From Xenophilus sp. L33 (GTDB lineage: Bacteria; Pseudomonadota; Gammaproteobacteria; Burkholderiales; Burkholderiaceae_C): a stretch of DNA of 64,000 nt. The translations under genes and the position numbers were made by a program. The first letter of the stretch is position 1. The number at the start of each line of letters is the position of its first letter. The DNA is taken from NCBI RefSeq assembly GCF_009765735.1, contig NZ_LMUW01000049.1, positions 36,095 to 100,094 of the forward strand, in the 5' to 3' direction. Positions 53,482-63,504 of this stretch are shown one piece after another. The notes beneath the pieces were generated by a model. The model was not told where the DNA came from, searched no databases, and saw only the letters and a list, made by a program, of their open reading frames with translations.

Positions 53482-54567
53482 TCAACGCGTGCCCAAGGGC
53501 GCTGGACTTCCCACCGCCACGATCGGCGTGAGCGCGTCCTGGCCATCCAGCGTGCGCGTGCGCTGCGCAGTCCCGAAGACGCCATACGGATAGCCGCCTG
53601 GCTTCGGCCGGCTCGCCGTGTCGATCGCCGCGGCATGCCCTGCATCCAGATGCAGATCGGCCGCGCCCAGGTTGTCGTGCAGTTGCGCGAGGCTCCGGGC
53701 GCCGAAGATCGGCGCGACCACCGACGGCCGATCGGCCAGCCAGGCGAGCGCGACCTGCGAAGGCGTCTTGCCGATCTGCTCGGCGATCTGCTTGACGACA
53801 TCGATGGCGGCCCAGTTCTGCCGGGTGTCGGCATATTCGGCCGAGGTCCATTGGTAGAGCGGCTTCTCGGAGCCGGCGCGCGTGCCCTGCGACGCCTTGC
53901 CGCCACGGGCGTACTTGCCGGTCAGAAAGCCGCCAGCGAGCGGCGACCAGGGCAGCAGCCCGACGCCGTTGTGGAGCGCGGCGGGAATGACTTCCCATTC
54001 GCTTTCTCTCGACAGCACGCTGTATTGCTGCTGCAGCGTGATGGGCAATGCGAGTCCCATGGCCCGCGCGGTCGACACGAAGAGCTGCAATTGCCAGCCG
54101 GTGAAGTTGGAGAGCCCGACGTAATGGATCTTGCCGGCGCGCACCGCGTCGTCGAGGAATCGCAGCGTCTCTTCCACCGGCGTCAAGGGATCCCACGAAT
54201 GGAGCTGGTAGAGATCGACGCGGTCGCGGCCGAGATTGCGCAACGACTCGTCGAGCAGGCGATGCAATCCGGGCCGCGACAGGCCCGGCGCGTTCGGCCC
54301 CTTGTGCGTCGAATGGCGACCCTTGGTCGCCAGCACCACACGTTCGGTGAGCTCTTGCGGGCGTGCCGCGAACCAGCGGCCGACGATCGCCTCCGATTGG
54401 CCGCCGGCATAGACGTTCGCCGTGTCGATGAGGTTGCCGCCGGCCTCGACGTAGGCATCCATGACCGCGAAGGCTTCCTCTTCCGTGCTCTCGCTGCCGA
54501 AATACATGCTGCCGAGCGCGAAGCGCGAGACGACGGTGCCGCTGCGGCCGAGTTGTCGATATTCCAT
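53482..54567 (-). CDS. aldo/keto reductase
   Basis: A 361-aa NADPH-dependent reductase with the TIM-barrel catalytic residues in order: Asp in LIDTANVYAGGQSE, Tyr in VYAGG, Lys in VVLATKGR and His in YQLHSWDP. The C-terminus PIFGARSLAQLHDNL holds the cofactor. GAAAGGA precedes ATG 54567, so the frame open to 54597 is not used. It is divergent from a CrgA-like LysR gene (97-bp gap), the usual arrangement for LysR-controlled reductases. Confidence 0.9.
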   Translation of the reverse strand: MEYRQLGRSGTVVSRFALGSMYFGSESTEEEAFAVMDAYVEAGGNLIDTANVYAGGQSEAIVGRWFAARPQELTERVVLATKGRHSTHKGPNAPGLSRPGLHRLLDESLRNLGRDRVDLYQLHSWDPLTPVEETLRFLDDAVRAGKIHYVGLSNFTGWQLQLFVSTARAMGLALPITLQQQYSVLSRESEWEVIPAALHNGVGLLPWSPLAGGFLTGKYARGGKASQGTRAGSEKPLYQWTSAEYADTRQNWAAIDVVKQIAEQIGKTPSQVALAWLADRPSVVAPIFGARSLAQLHDNLGAADLHLDAGHAAAIDTASRPKPGGYPYGVFGTAQRTRTLDGQDALTPIVAVGSPAPLGTR

Positions 54568-54664
54568 GACTTGTCCTTTCGATGATCCGGCGGTCACTGT
54601 AGGAGCGCCTTCGCTTCTCGACTAGCTGGCAGAATCCGCATGGACTCTTGAATGGAGGCCATCA

Positions 54665-55558
54665 ATGGCACGCGATCGAATCAGTGACGTCCTGGCCTTT
54701 CTCGTGGTCGCGCGCGAGCGCAGCTTCACCAGGGCAGCGCTGAAGCTCGGTGTCTCGCCCTCCTCGCTCAGCCACACGATCCGCGCGCTGGAAGAGTCCT
54801 TGGGTGTCCGCTTGCTGGCCCGCACCACGCGCAGCGTGCTGGCGACCGAGGCCGGCGCGCGACTGGTGGCGTCGGTCGGTCCGCGCCTGGCGGAAGTCGA
54901 GACCGAATTGAACGCGGTCAGCGAATTCGCGGTCAAGCCCAAGGGCACGGTGCGCATCACCGCCACCGACTACGCTGCCGACACCGCCGTCTGGCCGCGC
55001 CTGGCGCCCTTGCTTCCGGCAAACCCCGACCTGCGCATCGAGATCGACATCGACTACGGCCTCACCGACGTGGTCGCGCAGGGTTTCGACCTTGGCGTGC
55101 GCAATGGCGACCAGGTGGCCAAGGACATGGTGGCGGTGCGCATCGGACCGGACCGGCGCATGGTCATCGTCGGCTCGCCCGCCTACCTGGATGGGCGGCC
55201 CAAGGCACGCAAGCCCGAGGACCTGGTCGGCCACAACTGCATCGCGCTGCGCTTCGCGAGCGGCGGCCTGTATGCGTGGGAACTGAAGAAGGGCCGGCGC
55301 GAAGTTCAGGTGCGCGCCGAAGGCCAGGCCGTCTTCAACGGCAGCTACCAGTTGCTCAATGCCGCGCTCGCCGGTTGCGGCCTGGCCTTCGTGCCGGAAG
55401 ACCTGGTGATCGACCACGTGAACGAGGGACGCCTGCGCTATGTGATGGAAGACTGGTTCCCGACCTTTCCGGGACTGCACGCCTACTACGCGAATCGCCG
55501 GCAAAGATCGCGGGCGGTCGAACTGGTGATCGACTCGTTGCGCTATCGCGATTGCTGA
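54665..55558 (+). CDS. LysR-family transcriptional regulator (CrgA-like)
   Basis: A 297-aa regulator: [62 protein letters not shown] at residues 4-62, and an effector domain of the CrgA/AaeR type ([53 protein letters not shown]). It is divergent from the aldo/keto reductase gene, so that gene is the probable target. Confidence 0.9.
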   Translation: MARDRISDVLAFLVVARERSFTRAALKLGVSPSSLSHTIRALEESLGVRLLARTTRSVLATEAGARLVASVGPRLAEVETELNAVSEFAVKPKGTVRITATDYAADTAVWPRLAPLLPANPDLRIEIDIDYGLTDVVAQGFDLGVRNGDQVAKDMVAVRIGPDRRMVIVGSPAYLDGRPKARKPEDLVGHNCIALRFASGGLYAWELKKGRREVQVRAEGQAVFNGSYQLLNAALAGCGLAFVPEDLVIDHVNEGRLRYVMEDWFPTFPGLHAYYANRRQRSRAVELVIDSLRYRDC

Positions 55559-55628
55559 ACCGCATTCACAGACGCATGCCGATTTCGGCGGCTTCTCAGG
55601 CGGCCGAATGGTTCGTAGAGTCATCGTC

Positions 55629-56057
55629 ATGACTCATCCTTCCCCTTCAGCTCCCGGCCAGGAGATCGCACGCGCCGGCAGCCAGCATTCCCTGACCGGC
55701 CCGGCCGAGAACTTCACCGGCCGAGTCCGGGTCGATCCGGTCTGGCCCGCGACCGAGATCTTCAACACCTCGGGCGGCCTGGTCACCTTCGAGCCCGGCG
55801 CCCGCTCGGCCTGGCACACGCATCCGGCCGGACAGCGCCTCGTGGTGCGCTCCGGCCTCGGTCTCACGCAGGAATGGGGCAAGCCCGTCCAGGAGATCCG
55901 CCCCGGCGACGTTGTGTGGTGTCCGCCCGGCGTGAAGCACTGGCACGGCGCCGCGCCTTTCACGGCGCTGGTGCATCTGGCGGTCACCGGCACGGTGAAT
56001 GGCAGGAACGTCGACTGGATGGAGAAGGTGAGCGATGAGCAATACAACCAGCGCTGA
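55629..56057 (+). CDS. cupin-domain protein
   Basis: A 142-aa single-domain cupin. Metal ligands are in motif 1, [13 protein letters not shown] (two His) with Glu at TQEWG, and in motif 2, [12 protein letters not shown]. This form is common in (R)-mandelonitrile-lyase-like and quercetinase-like small cupins. I place the start at 55629 ([11 protein letters not shown]); the frame is open 21 bases upstream. It overlaps the next gene by 23 bp. Confidence 0.85.
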   Translation: MTHPSPSAPGQEIARAGSQHSLTGPAENFTGRVRVDPVWPATEIFNTSGGLVTFEPGARSAWHTHPAGQRLVVRSGLGLTQEWGKPVQEIRPGDVVWCPPGVKHWHGAAPFTALVHLAVTGTVNGRNVDWMEKVSDEQYNQR

Positions 56058-56688
56058 AGCTTCATCAGCGAGCCTGTCGGCACGCCAGCAGGCGATCGTC
56101 GCCATCGCCGCGCTCGCGGCGAGCGGCGACATCGGTCGGCTCCATGTCGCGCTCGACCGCGCGCTCGATGCGGGCCTGCCGATCAACGAAGCGAAGGAGG
56201 TGCTGGTGCAGGTGTATGCCTACGCCGGATTCCCGCGCAGCCTCAACGCACTGGGGCAACTGATGAAGGTCGTGGACGCGCGCCGGCAGAAGGGCATCCG
56301 CGACGAGGAAGGGCCATTGCCCTCGCTTCCGGCGCCGACCGGCGCCGCGCTGCTGGCGACCGGCACGGTTAACCAGACCAGGCTTTCCGGCGCGCCCGTC
56401 GTGGGCCCGCTCTTCGACTTCGCGCCGGCGATCGACGCGTTTCTCAAGTCGCACCTGTTCGGCGACATCTTCGAGCGCGACAACCTGGACTGGCCAAGCC
56501 GCGAGTTGGCGACGGTCGCCATGCTGGCGTCGCTCGCCGGCGCCGAATCGCAGTTGCAGTCGCACATGCGCATCGCCATGAACGTGGGCGTCGCGGCCAG
56601 CCAACTGGACGAACTGGCGTTGGTGCTCGCGGAACACGTCGGCGCCGAAAGCGCACAAAGGGCAACGGCCGCGCGTTCCGCCCGATGA
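56035..56688 (+). CDS. carboxymuconolactone decarboxylase-family protein (two domains)
   Basis: A 217-aa protein containing two CMD-like helical domains: residues about 20-85 ([38 protein letters not shown]) and about 130-205 ([35 protein letters not shown]). The redox Cys pair of AhpD is absent, so it is closer to the decarboxylase/unknown CMD proteins. It is translationally coupled to the cupin gene. Such cupin-CMD pairs commonly belong to LysR-controlled stress or aromatic-compound loci. Confidence 0.87.
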   Translation: MSNTTSAEASSASLSARQQAIVAIAALAASGDIGRLHVALDRALDAGLPINEAKEVLVQVYAYAGFPRSLNALGQLMKVVDARRQKGIRDEEGPLPSLPAPTGAALLATGTVNQTRLSGAPVVGPLFDFAPAIDAFLKSHLFGDIFERDNLDWPSRELATVAMLASLAGAESQLQSHMRIAMNVGVAASQLDELALVLAEHVGAESAQRATAARSAR

Positions 56689-56712
56689 GCGGGGCCGGCC
56701 CACGGCAGCGTC

Positions 56713-57621
56713 TCAAGCGGGCTTGATCGAACGCCGGAGCGTCTCGATGAAGGCCGCGCCGGCCGCCGACAGCGAGCGGCCGCGCTTGAACACCACGCAG
56801 ATGTCGCGCGACACGCGCGGCGCGACGATGGGCAGGATCGACAGCGTCGGATCGGCCGCCGCCTTGGCGAAGGCCGAGGGCATGATCGACGCGCCCATGC
56901 CGCTCGCGGTCATCCACAACGCGGTCGACATGAAGGAGACCTCGTTGACGACGTTCAGTACCGCCCCGGCGCTCGCGGCCGTGCCGTCGACGAGCGGCCG
57001 CACGCCGTAGCCCGGCCGCATGGTGATGACCGGGTGCCCGGTCAGCTCGGCCCACTTCACCGACTTGCGGTTGCGCGCCAATGGATGACCGCGCTCGCAC
57101 ACCAGGCTCAGGTGATCGCGCAGCAGCGTCTGCGTGACGACCTCGGCGCCGGAGCGCTCGGGCGTGCCGATGCCGAAGTCGACATGCTCGCCGATGATCC
57201 GCGAAACGAACTGCTCGGGTGCGCAGTCCTCCACCACCATCCGCACGTTCGGATGCGACGCGGTGAATTGGCGGATCGCCTCCGGCAGCAGGAAGGAGGC
57301 GAGCGTCGGCGTGATGGCCAGCGAGACGCGCCCGCGTTGGAGTTGGGCCAGGTCGCGGAAGCTGTCGCCCAGCGAATCGATGTCGCGCAGCACGCGGTCC
57401 ACCGTGGGCAGCATCTCTTCGGCCACGGCGGTCGGCTGCAGCGAGCGCGTGGTGCGGTCGAAGAGGCGGGCGCCCAGGCCTTCCTCGAGCTGGCGGATCA
57501 GCATGCTGACCGCGGACTGGGTGATGAAGAGCCGCTCGGCGGCCGCGCTCAGCTTGCGCAGCTGGTGCACCGCGAGGAAGGCGCGCAGCTGCCGGACGGA
57601 GGGACTGAACTTCTGATTCAT
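56713..57621 (-). CDS. LysR-family transcriptional regulator
   Basis: A 302-aa regulator: HTH VRQLRAFLAVHQLRKLSAAAERLFITQSAVSMLIRQLEEGLGARLFDRTTRSLQPTAVAEE and a standard effector domain. It is divergent from the Bug receptor and FAD monooxygenase genes with a 95-bp gap, so it is the likely activator of that unit. ATG 57621 gives the family N-terminus; upstream open frame extends to 57702. Confidence 0.9.
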   Translation of the reverse strand: MNQKFSPSVRQLRAFLAVHQLRKLSAAAERLFITQSAVSMLIRQLEEGLGARLFDRTTRSLQPTAVAEEMLPTVDRVLRDIDSLGDSFRDLAQLQRGRVSLAITPTLASFLLPEAIRQFTASHPNVRMVVEDCAPEQFVSRIIGEHVDFGIGTPERSGAEVVTQTLLRDHLSLVCERGHPLARNRKSVKWAELTGHPVITMRPGYGVRPLVDGTAASAGAVLNVVNEVSFMSTALWMTASGMGASIMPSAFAKAAADPTLSILPIVAPRVSRDICVVFKRGRSLSAAGAAFIETLRRSIKPA

Positions 57622-57716
57622 CAGGGAAAATTGTATTTCCTTCTGAAAGTATTGATTTACGAATGAATCGGGATGCCGTTCAATCCGGTCCGGAGACAAC
57701 ACAGCGAGGACAGTCG

Positions 57717-58703
57717 ATGAACACTTTCGCGAGGGCGCTGGCCCTCATGGTCGCCACGACCTGCCTGTGGACCGCGAATGCGCGAGCCCAGCCCGTCGCG
57801 GCCGATTTCCCGACCAAGCCGGTCCACATCGTCGTCACCTTCCCGCCGGGTGGCAGCACCGACGCCGTGGTGCGCATGCTGGTGCCGAAGCTCAACGAGT
57901 CGCTGGGGCAGCCCTTCATCGTCGACAACCGCCCGGGCGCCGGCGGCAACCTGGGCCTGGCCCTAGTGGCCAAGGCGCCGGCCGACGGCTACACGCTCGG
58001 TGTCGGCGCCGCCGGTGCGCTGGCGGCCAATTCGAGCCTCTATGCCCAGATGCCCTTCGACACGCTGAAGGACTTCAAGCCGGTCGGCATGCTCGCCGCG
58101 ATTCCGTTCGTCATCGTGGGACCGCCTTCGAACAAGGCCCGCAACATGCACGAACTGATCGACCAGGCGCGCGCCGAGCCGGGCAAGCTGACCATCGGTC
58201 ATGGCGGCAACGGCACCGCGATGCACCTGTCGGCGGCCCTCTTCGCGCAGATGGCCGGCATCCGGCTGGTCGAGGTGCCCTACCGCGGCTCCGGGCCGGC
58301 GGCGCTCGATGCGATGAGCGGCCAGGTCGCGTTCGCGGTGGTCGACCTGCCTTCGGCGTTGCAGCAGATCAAGGCGGGCAAGCTGATCGGCTATGCGGTC
58401 ACGAGTCCGTCTCGCCTGCCGATGCTGCCCGACGTGCCGACCGTCGCGGAGTCGGGCCTCGCCGGCTACGACTCGACCGGCTGGTTCGGTGTCGTCGCAC
58501 CCGTCGACACGCCGGCGCCGGTCATCGCGCGCTTGAATCAGGCCATCGTGGCCGCGTTGAAGGACGCGCCGCTCCAGTCATCGATGCGGGCGCTCGGCGT
58601 CGAACCCGCTCCGGGCACGCCGCAGGCCTTCGGCGACTACATCCGCTCCGAAACGGCCAAGTGGGCCCAGGTCATCAAGACCGCGAACATCAAGCTCGAC
58701 TGA
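57717..58703 (+). CDS. Bug/TctC-family tripartite tricarboxylate transporter binding protein
   Basis: A 328-aa periplasmic receptor. Signal peptide MNTFARALALMVATTCLWTANARAQP, then the Bug hallmark FPTKPVHIVVTFPPGGSTDAVVRMLVPKLNESLGQPFIVDNRPGAGGNLG and MHLSAALFAQMAGIRLVEVPYRGSGPAALDAMSGQVAF. GAGGA precedes ATG 57717. Bug proteins capture carboxylates or aromatic acids and are greatly expanded in Burkholderiales. No TctAB membrane genes are nearby. The FAD monooxygenase follows after 2 bp, suggesting an aromatic ligand. Confidence 0.92.
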   Translation: MNTFARALALMVATTCLWTANARAQPVAADFPTKPVHIVVTFPPGGSTDAVVRMLVPKLNESLGQPFIVDNRPGAGGNLGLALVAKAPADGYTLGVGAAGALAANSSLYAQMPFDTLKDFKPVGMLAAIPFVIVGPPSNKARNMHELIDQARAEPGKLTIGHGGNGTAMHLSAALFAQMAGIRLVEVPYRGSGPAALDAMSGQVAFAVVDLPSALQQIKAGKLIGYAVTSPSRLPMLPDVPTVAESGLAGYDSTGWFGVVAPVDTPAPVIARLNQAIVAALKDAPLQSSMRALGVEPAPGTPQAFGDYIRSETAKWAQVIKTANIKLD

Positions 58704-58705
58704 AC

Positions 58706-60361
58706 ATGACCCACGCACTGGATTTCGATGTGATCGTCGTCGGCGGCGGCCCGGTCGGGCTGACGCTCGCGATGGACCTGTCCTCGCGCGGCGCCAAGGT
58801 CTGCGTGCTGGAGACCCGGCGCTTCGCGGAACCGCCGAACGTCAAGTGCAACCATGTCTCGGCGCGCACGATGGAGCAGTTCCGGCGCCTGGGCATCGCG
58901 CAGCAGATCCGCGACACCGGCCTGCCGGCCGACCATCCCAACGACGTCGTCTTTCGCACCAGCGTCACCGGCATCGAGCTGACCCGCATCCCGATCCCCT
59001 GCCGACGCGACCGCTACACCGAGACCGAGGGCCCTGACGCGTGGTGGCCGACGCCCGAGCCGCCGCACCGCATCAACCAGCTCTACCTCGAACCGCTGCT
59101 GCTCAGGCACGCCGCCTCGCTGCCGAACGTGACGGTGCTCAACCGGACGCAGTTCCTGCGCCTCGGCCAGGATGCGCAGGGCGTGTCGGCGGAGGTCCTC
59201 GACCTGGACGGTGGCGGCACGCGGACCCTTCACTGCCGCTACCTGGTCGGCTGCGACGGCGGCAGCTCGGCGGTGCGCAAGCAGATCGGCGCCAAGCTCG
59301 AAGGCACGCCGGTCATCCAGCGCGTGCAGTCGACCTACATCCATGCGCCGGCGCTGCGCGACATGATCCCGGGCAAGCCGGCATGGTCTTACTACTCGGT
59401 CAATCCGCGGCGCTGCGGCACCATGTTCGCGATCGACGGGCACGAGAACTGGCTGGTGCACAACCACCTGAACGCCGACGAGCCGGAGTTCGACTCGGTC
59501 GACCGCGACGAGTCGATCCGGCAGATCCTCGGCGTGGACGAGGACTTCCGCTACGAGGTGATCAGCAAGGAAGACTGGGTGGGCCGGCGGCTGGTGGCCG
59601 ATCGATTCCGAAGCGGCCGCGTCTTTCTCGCGGGCGACGCGGCGCACCTCTGGGTGCCCTATGCGGGCTACGGCATGAACGCCGGCATCGCCGACGCGAT
59701 CAACCTGTCGTGGCTGCTCGGCGCCTGCATCCAGGGCTGGGCGGACGAGGGCATCCTGGATGCCTACGAAGCCGAGCGCCAGCCGATCACCGAGCAGGTC
59801 TCGCAATTCGCGATGGACCACGCGCAGAAGATGATGCGGGCGCGCAAGGCGGTGCCGCCCGACCTCGAAGCGGCCGACAGCCACGGCGAGGCCCTGCGGC
59901 AGGAGGTCGGCCGCGAAGCCTACGAGCTCAACGTGCAGCAGTTCTGCTGCGCGGGCCTGAACTTCGGCTACTTCTATGCCGACTCGCCGATCATCTCGAA
60001 CGACAACGAGAAGCCGCCCCCCTACAGCATGGGCGGCTTCACCGAGTCGACGGTTCCGGGCTGCCGGGCGCCGCACTTCTGGCTCGCGAAAGGACGATCG
60101 GTCTACGACGACTTCGGGCCCGCCTACACCTTGCTGCACTTCGGCAGCGGCGCGAACGGCACCGAATTCCGGAAACGCGCCGATGCCTCGGGGTTGCCGC
60201 TTCAAGTGCTGGACATCGATCCGGCGATCGCACCTTCGGCCTACCGTCACCAACTGGTGCTGTGCAGGGCCGACCAGCACGTGGTGTGGCGCGGCGACGG
60301 CCTTCCGCAGGACCTCGAACGATTGCTGTCGCGCTGGCGAGGGCTGCCGAACCGGGCCTGA
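58706..60361 (+). CDS. FAD-dependent aromatic hydroxylase (PheA/TfdB-like)
   Basis: A 551-aa flavoprotein monooxygenase. GxGxxG motif VVGGGPVGLTLAMDLSSRG at residues 11-29; DG motif YLVGCDGGSSAVRKQIG; GD motif VFLAGDAAHLWVPYAGYGMNAGIADAINLSWLL. The C-terminal thioredoxin-like domain ends DLERLLSRWRG. It resembles phenol/dichlorophenol and 3-hydroxyphenylpropionate hydroxylases. Located 2 bp after the Bug gene under the divergent LysR, so it probably hydroxylates the compound that Bug binds. Exact substrate unknown. Confidence 0.88.
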   Translation: MTHALDFDVIVVGGGPVGLTLAMDLSSRGAKVCVLETRRFAEPPNVKCNHVSARTMEQFRRLGIAQQIRDTGLPADHPNDVVFRTSVTGIELTRIPIPCRRDRYTETEGPDAWWPTPEPPHRINQLYLEPLLLRHAASLPNVTVLNRTQFLRLGQDAQGVSAEVLDLDGGGTRTLHCRYLVGCDGGSSAVRKQIGAKLEGTPVIQRVQSTYIHAPALRDMIPGKPAWSYYSVNPRRCGTMFAIDGHENWLVHNHLNADEPEFDSVDRDESIRQILGVDEDFRYEVISKEDWVGRRLVADRFRSGRVFLAGDAAHLWVPYAGYGMNAGIADAINLSWLLGACIQGWADEGILDAYEAERQPITEQVSQFAMDHAQKMMRARKAVPPDLEAADSHGEALRQEVGREAYELNVQQFCCAGLNFGYFYADSPIISNDNEKPPPYSMGGFTESTVPGCRAPHFWLAKGRSVYDDFGPAYTLLHFGSGANGTEFRKRADASGLPLQVLDIDPAIAPSAYRHQLVLCRADQHVVWRGDGLPQDLERLLSRWRGLPNRA

Positions 60362-60385
60362 GCCGATCAGGCATAGTTCGGCTCG

Positions 60386-62548
60386 ATGTCCCAAGCCGAC
60401 CGTCCAACCCCTGCCCGCACCTTCCTGCGCAACGCTGGGGAACTGGGCGACCTGGTCGATCGCTTCGACTGGTCGCGCACACCCATCGGCAGCCTCGACG
60501 CCTGGCCGGCCGAGATGAAGGCGGTGCTGGCCTTCGTGCTGCACAGCCCGACGCCGATGGTGACCCTGTGGGGCGACACCGGCGTGATGGTCTACAACGA
60601 CGCCTACCGCGAGTTCGCCGGCAACCGGCATCCGTCGCTGCTGGGATCGAACGTGCTGGAGGGCTGGCACGAGGTGGCCGACTTCAACGCCAACGTGCTG
60701 CAGAAGGTCTACCGGGAAGGCGGCACGCTCACCTACCAGGACCAGCCGCTCACGCTTGTGCGCGACGGAACGCCGCGCGCGCTGTGGGCGAATCTCGAAT
60801 ATTCGCCGGCCTACGACGAGAGCGGTTCGATCCTGGGCGTGATCGCGATCGTCATCGAGACCACCGAGCGCGTGCTGGCCGAGCGCCGAGCGGCCGAGGA
60901 ACACGAGAGCGCCAGAGTCAACGCGCAGCGGGTGCAACTCGCGCTCGGCGCCGGCGCGATCATCGGCACCTGGTTCTGGAACCTGCCGACCGACCGGTTC
61001 ACCATCGACCCGAGCTTCGCGCACAGCTTCGGCATCGACCCGGCCCTGGGCCACAGCGGACTGCCGCTGGAGCAGATCATCGCCACGGTGCATCCGGACG
61101 ATCGCGAAGGCCTGATCGCCGCCATCGACGAGGCCATCCGCCGCGGCGGCGCCTACGCGCACCAGTACCGCGTGCGGCGGGCGGACGGCAAGTATTACTG
61201 GATCGAGGCCAATGGCCGGGTCGACCATGCCGCCGACGGCACGCCGACCAGCTTTCCCGGCGTGCTCATCGACGTCGACGGCCGCCGCGCGGTCGAGGCC
61301 GAACGCGACCGTGCGATCGCGATGCTGCGCACGCTCAACGACGAACTGGAGAAGCGTGTCTCGGAGCGCACCTCCGAGCTGGTGAGGGCCGAGGACGCGC
61401 TGCGCCAGTCGCAGAAGATGGAAGCGGTGGGCCAGCTGACAGGCGGCCTGGCGCACGACTTCAACAACCTGCTCGCCGGCATCTCGGGGGCGCTGCAGCT
61501 GATCGGCATCCGGCTCGCGCAAGGCCGGCGCGAGGACGTCGAGCGCTACATGGTCGCGGCGCAAGGCGCGGTCAAGCGCGCCGCCGCGCTCACCCATCGC
61601 CTGCTGGCCTTCTCGCGTCGGCAGACGCTCGACCCGAAGCCGACCAACATCAACCGGCTGGTCGCCGGCATGGAAGAGCTGGTCCGGCGAACCGTCGGGC
61701 CGTCGGTCGAGCTGGAAGTGGTCGGCGCCGGCGGCCTCTGGCCCGCGCTGGTGGACCCGTCGCAGCTCGAGAACGCACTGCTCAACCTGTGCCTCAATGC
61801 GCGCGACGCCATGCCCGACGGCGGCCGCATCACCATCGAGACCGCGAACAAGTGGCTCGATCACCATGGCGCACGCACCCACGACCTGCCCGAGGGCCAG
61901 TACGTCTCGCTCTGCGTGAGCGACACCGGCAGCGGCATGTCGCCGGAGATCATCGAGCGGGTCTTCGAGCCCTTCTTCACGACCAAGCCGATCGGCCAGG
62001 GCACGGGGCTCGGCCTGTCGATGATCTACGGCTTCGCCAAGCAGTCGGGTGGCCAGGTCCGCATCTACTCCGAAGTGGGCGCCGGCAGCACGGTGTGCAT
62101 CTACCTGCCCCGGCACCACATCGACGGCGACATCGACGACGAGGCGGTGGTCGTGCGGCCGCCCTCGCGCTCCGACCAGGGCGAGACCGTGCTGGTGGTG
62201 GACGACGAGCCGACCGTGCGCATGCTCGTCACCGACGTGCTGCAGGAGCTGGGCTACACCGCGATCGAGGCGGCCGACAGCGTGGCGGGCCTGAAGATCC
62301 TGCAGTCGGACGTGCGGATCGACCTGCTGGTGAGCGACGTGGGCCTGCCCGGCGGCATGAACGGCCGACAGATGGCCGACGCCGCGCGCCTGACTCGGCC
62401 GGACCTCAAGGTGCTCTTCATCACCGGCTACGCCGAGAACGCGGCCATCGGCAACGGCCAGCTCGAGCCAGGCATGGCGGTGATCACCAAGCCGTTCCCG
62501 GTCGAGACGCTGGCTGCGCGGGTGCGGGAGATGATCGCGCAGGCGTGA
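60386..62548 (+). CDS. PAS-containing hybrid histidine kinase with C-terminal receiver
   Basis: A 720-aa cytosolic kinase without membrane helices. N-terminal PAS-like domain beginning DRFDWSRTPIGSLDAWPAEMKAVLAFVLHSPTPMV, then a PAS_3 domain (about 195-300), a short coiled coil, HisKA with H357 in LTGGLAHDFNNLLAGISG, HATPase (DTGSGMSPE, GTGLGLSMIYGFAKQSGG), and a receiver domain (VLVVDDEPTVRML, phospho-Asp in LLVSDVGLPGG). It starts 24 bp after the monooxygenase gene, but no response regulator is nearby. Input signal unknown. Confidence 0.88.
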   Translation: MSQADRPTPARTFLRNAGELGDLVDRFDWSRTPIGSLDAWPAEMKAVLAFVLHSPTPMVTLWGDTGVMVYNDAYREFAGNRHPSLLGSNVLEGWHEVADFNANVLQKVYREGGTLTYQDQPLTLVRDGTPRALWANLEYSPAYDESGSILGVIAIVIETTERVLAERRAAEEHESARVNAQRVQLALGAGAIIGTWFWNLPTDRFTIDPSFAHSFGIDPALGHSGLPLEQIIATVHPDDREGLIAAIDEAIRRGGAYAHQYRVRRADGKYYWIEANGRVDHAADGTPTSFPGVLIDVDGRRAVEAERDRAIAMLRTLNDELEKRVSERTSELVRAEDALRQSQKMEAVGQLTGGLAHDFNNLLAGISGALQLIGIRLAQGRREDVERYMVAAQGAVKRAAALTHRLLAFSRRQTLDPKPTNINRLVAGMEELVRRTVGPSVELEVVGAGGLWPALVDPSQLENALLNLCLNARDAMPDGGRITIETANKWLDHHGARTHDLPEGQYVSLCVSDTGSGMSPEIIERVFEPFFTTKPIGQGTGLGLSMIYGFAKQSGGQVRIYSEVGAGSTVCIYLPRHHIDGDIDDEAVVVRPPSRSDQGETVLVVDDEPTVRMLVTDVLQELGYTAIEAADSVAGLKILQSDVRIDLLVSDVGLPGGMNGRQMADAARLTRPDLKVLFITGYAENAAIGNGQLEPGMAVITKPFPVETLAARVREMIAQA

Positions 62549-62693
62549 TGCGCAAAGAGCATCAGGTGTGGCCGATCATCGCATTGGACCGGCGATCCCT
62601 CGACCGATAGAGTCCGCCTCCAACTGCTGTCGGGCCTTCGACGGCCGGCGCCGCAATGCCTGTCGCGCCACAAGGCAGTCGAGGAGAAAACAC

Positions 62694-63494
62694 TTGAAAC
62701 GAAGCCTGTTCGTCGGCAGCCTGCTGGCACTCTCGCTGGCGGCGCCCACCCTGCTGCATGCGCAGCCGGCCGCTGCACCCGTTGCACCCGCGCCATCGTC
62801 CACCGCGCCGGCGGCGCCCGCCGCCGATGCGGTCAACCCCGGTGCGCTCCAGGCGCTGAAGGACATGGGCGCCTTCCTGCAGACGCTCAAGCGCTACCAC
62901 GTGGCGACCGAGCTCACCGGCGAGGTGGTGCTGGAAGACGGCCAGAAGCTGCAGCACAGCGCCCATGCCGACATCGACGTGCAGCGTCCCGACAGGCTTC
63001 GCGCCCGCATGACCAGCGCGCGCACCGAGCGCGAGATCTACTTCGACGGCAAGCGCGCCACCATCTTCCTGCCGGGCCAGAACGACTATTCGTCGATCGA
63101 TTTCACCGGCAGCAACGAAGACCTGGTGACCGGGCTGAAGGAGCGCTACGGCGTGGAGCTTCCGCTGTCGGACCTGTTCCTCTGGGGCACGCCGGCCGCG
63201 CCGCTGGACAAGATCGACTCGGCCATGAATGCCGGCCAGGACTTCATCGGCAAGGACCTGTGCAACCACTTCGCCTTCCGCCAGGGCGACTACGACTGGC
63301 AGATCTGGATCGCCGCCGAAGGCAAGCCGCTGCCGCGCAAGCTGGTCATCATCAATCGCGCCGACGACGCGCGCCCGCAGTCGGTGTCCACCATCGACTG
63401 GAACCTGAGCCCGGGCTTCGACAACGCCGTCTTCACCTTCGTGCCGCCCAAGGGCGCCACCCGGGTCGAACTGCACGCACTCGACGGCAAGTAA
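62694..63494 (+). CDS. DUF2092-family secreted/outer-membrane-associated protein
   Basis: A 266-aa exported protein. A TTG start at 62694 follows a strong GAGGAGA site by 6-8 bases and gives the signal peptide LKRSLFVGSLLALSLAAPTLLHAQP. No ATG nearby fits. An Ala/Pro-rich linker (about residues 25-45) is followed by a beta-rich domain (MGAFLQTLKRYHVATELTGEVVLEDGQKLQHSAHADIDVQRPDRLRARM), resembling the DUF2092 proteins. It is 10 bp upstream of the Gly-rich protein gene and probably co-expressed. Role unknown. Confidence 0.75.
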   Translation: MKRSLFVGSLLALSLAAPTLLHAQPAAAPVAPAPSSTAPAAPAADAVNPGALQALKDMGAFLQTLKRYHVATELTGEVVLEDGQKLQHSAHADIDVQRPDRLRARMTSARTEREIYFDGKRATIFLPGQNDYSSIDFTGSNEDLVTGLKERYGVELPLSDLFLWGTPAAPLDKIDSAMNAGQDFIGKDLCNHFAFRQGDYDWQIWIAAEGKPLPRKLVIINRADDARPQSVSTIDWNLSPGFDNAVFTFVPPKGATRVELHALDGK

Positions 63495-63504
63495 GGAGCA
63501 CCCC

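Noticed and set aside
58637..62119. A 1160-codon open frame on the minus strand
   Set aside because: It is antisense to the monooxygenase and kinase genes. The composition is His/Arg/Gly/Ala-rich, typical of shadow frames in high-GC DNA, and no domain is visible.
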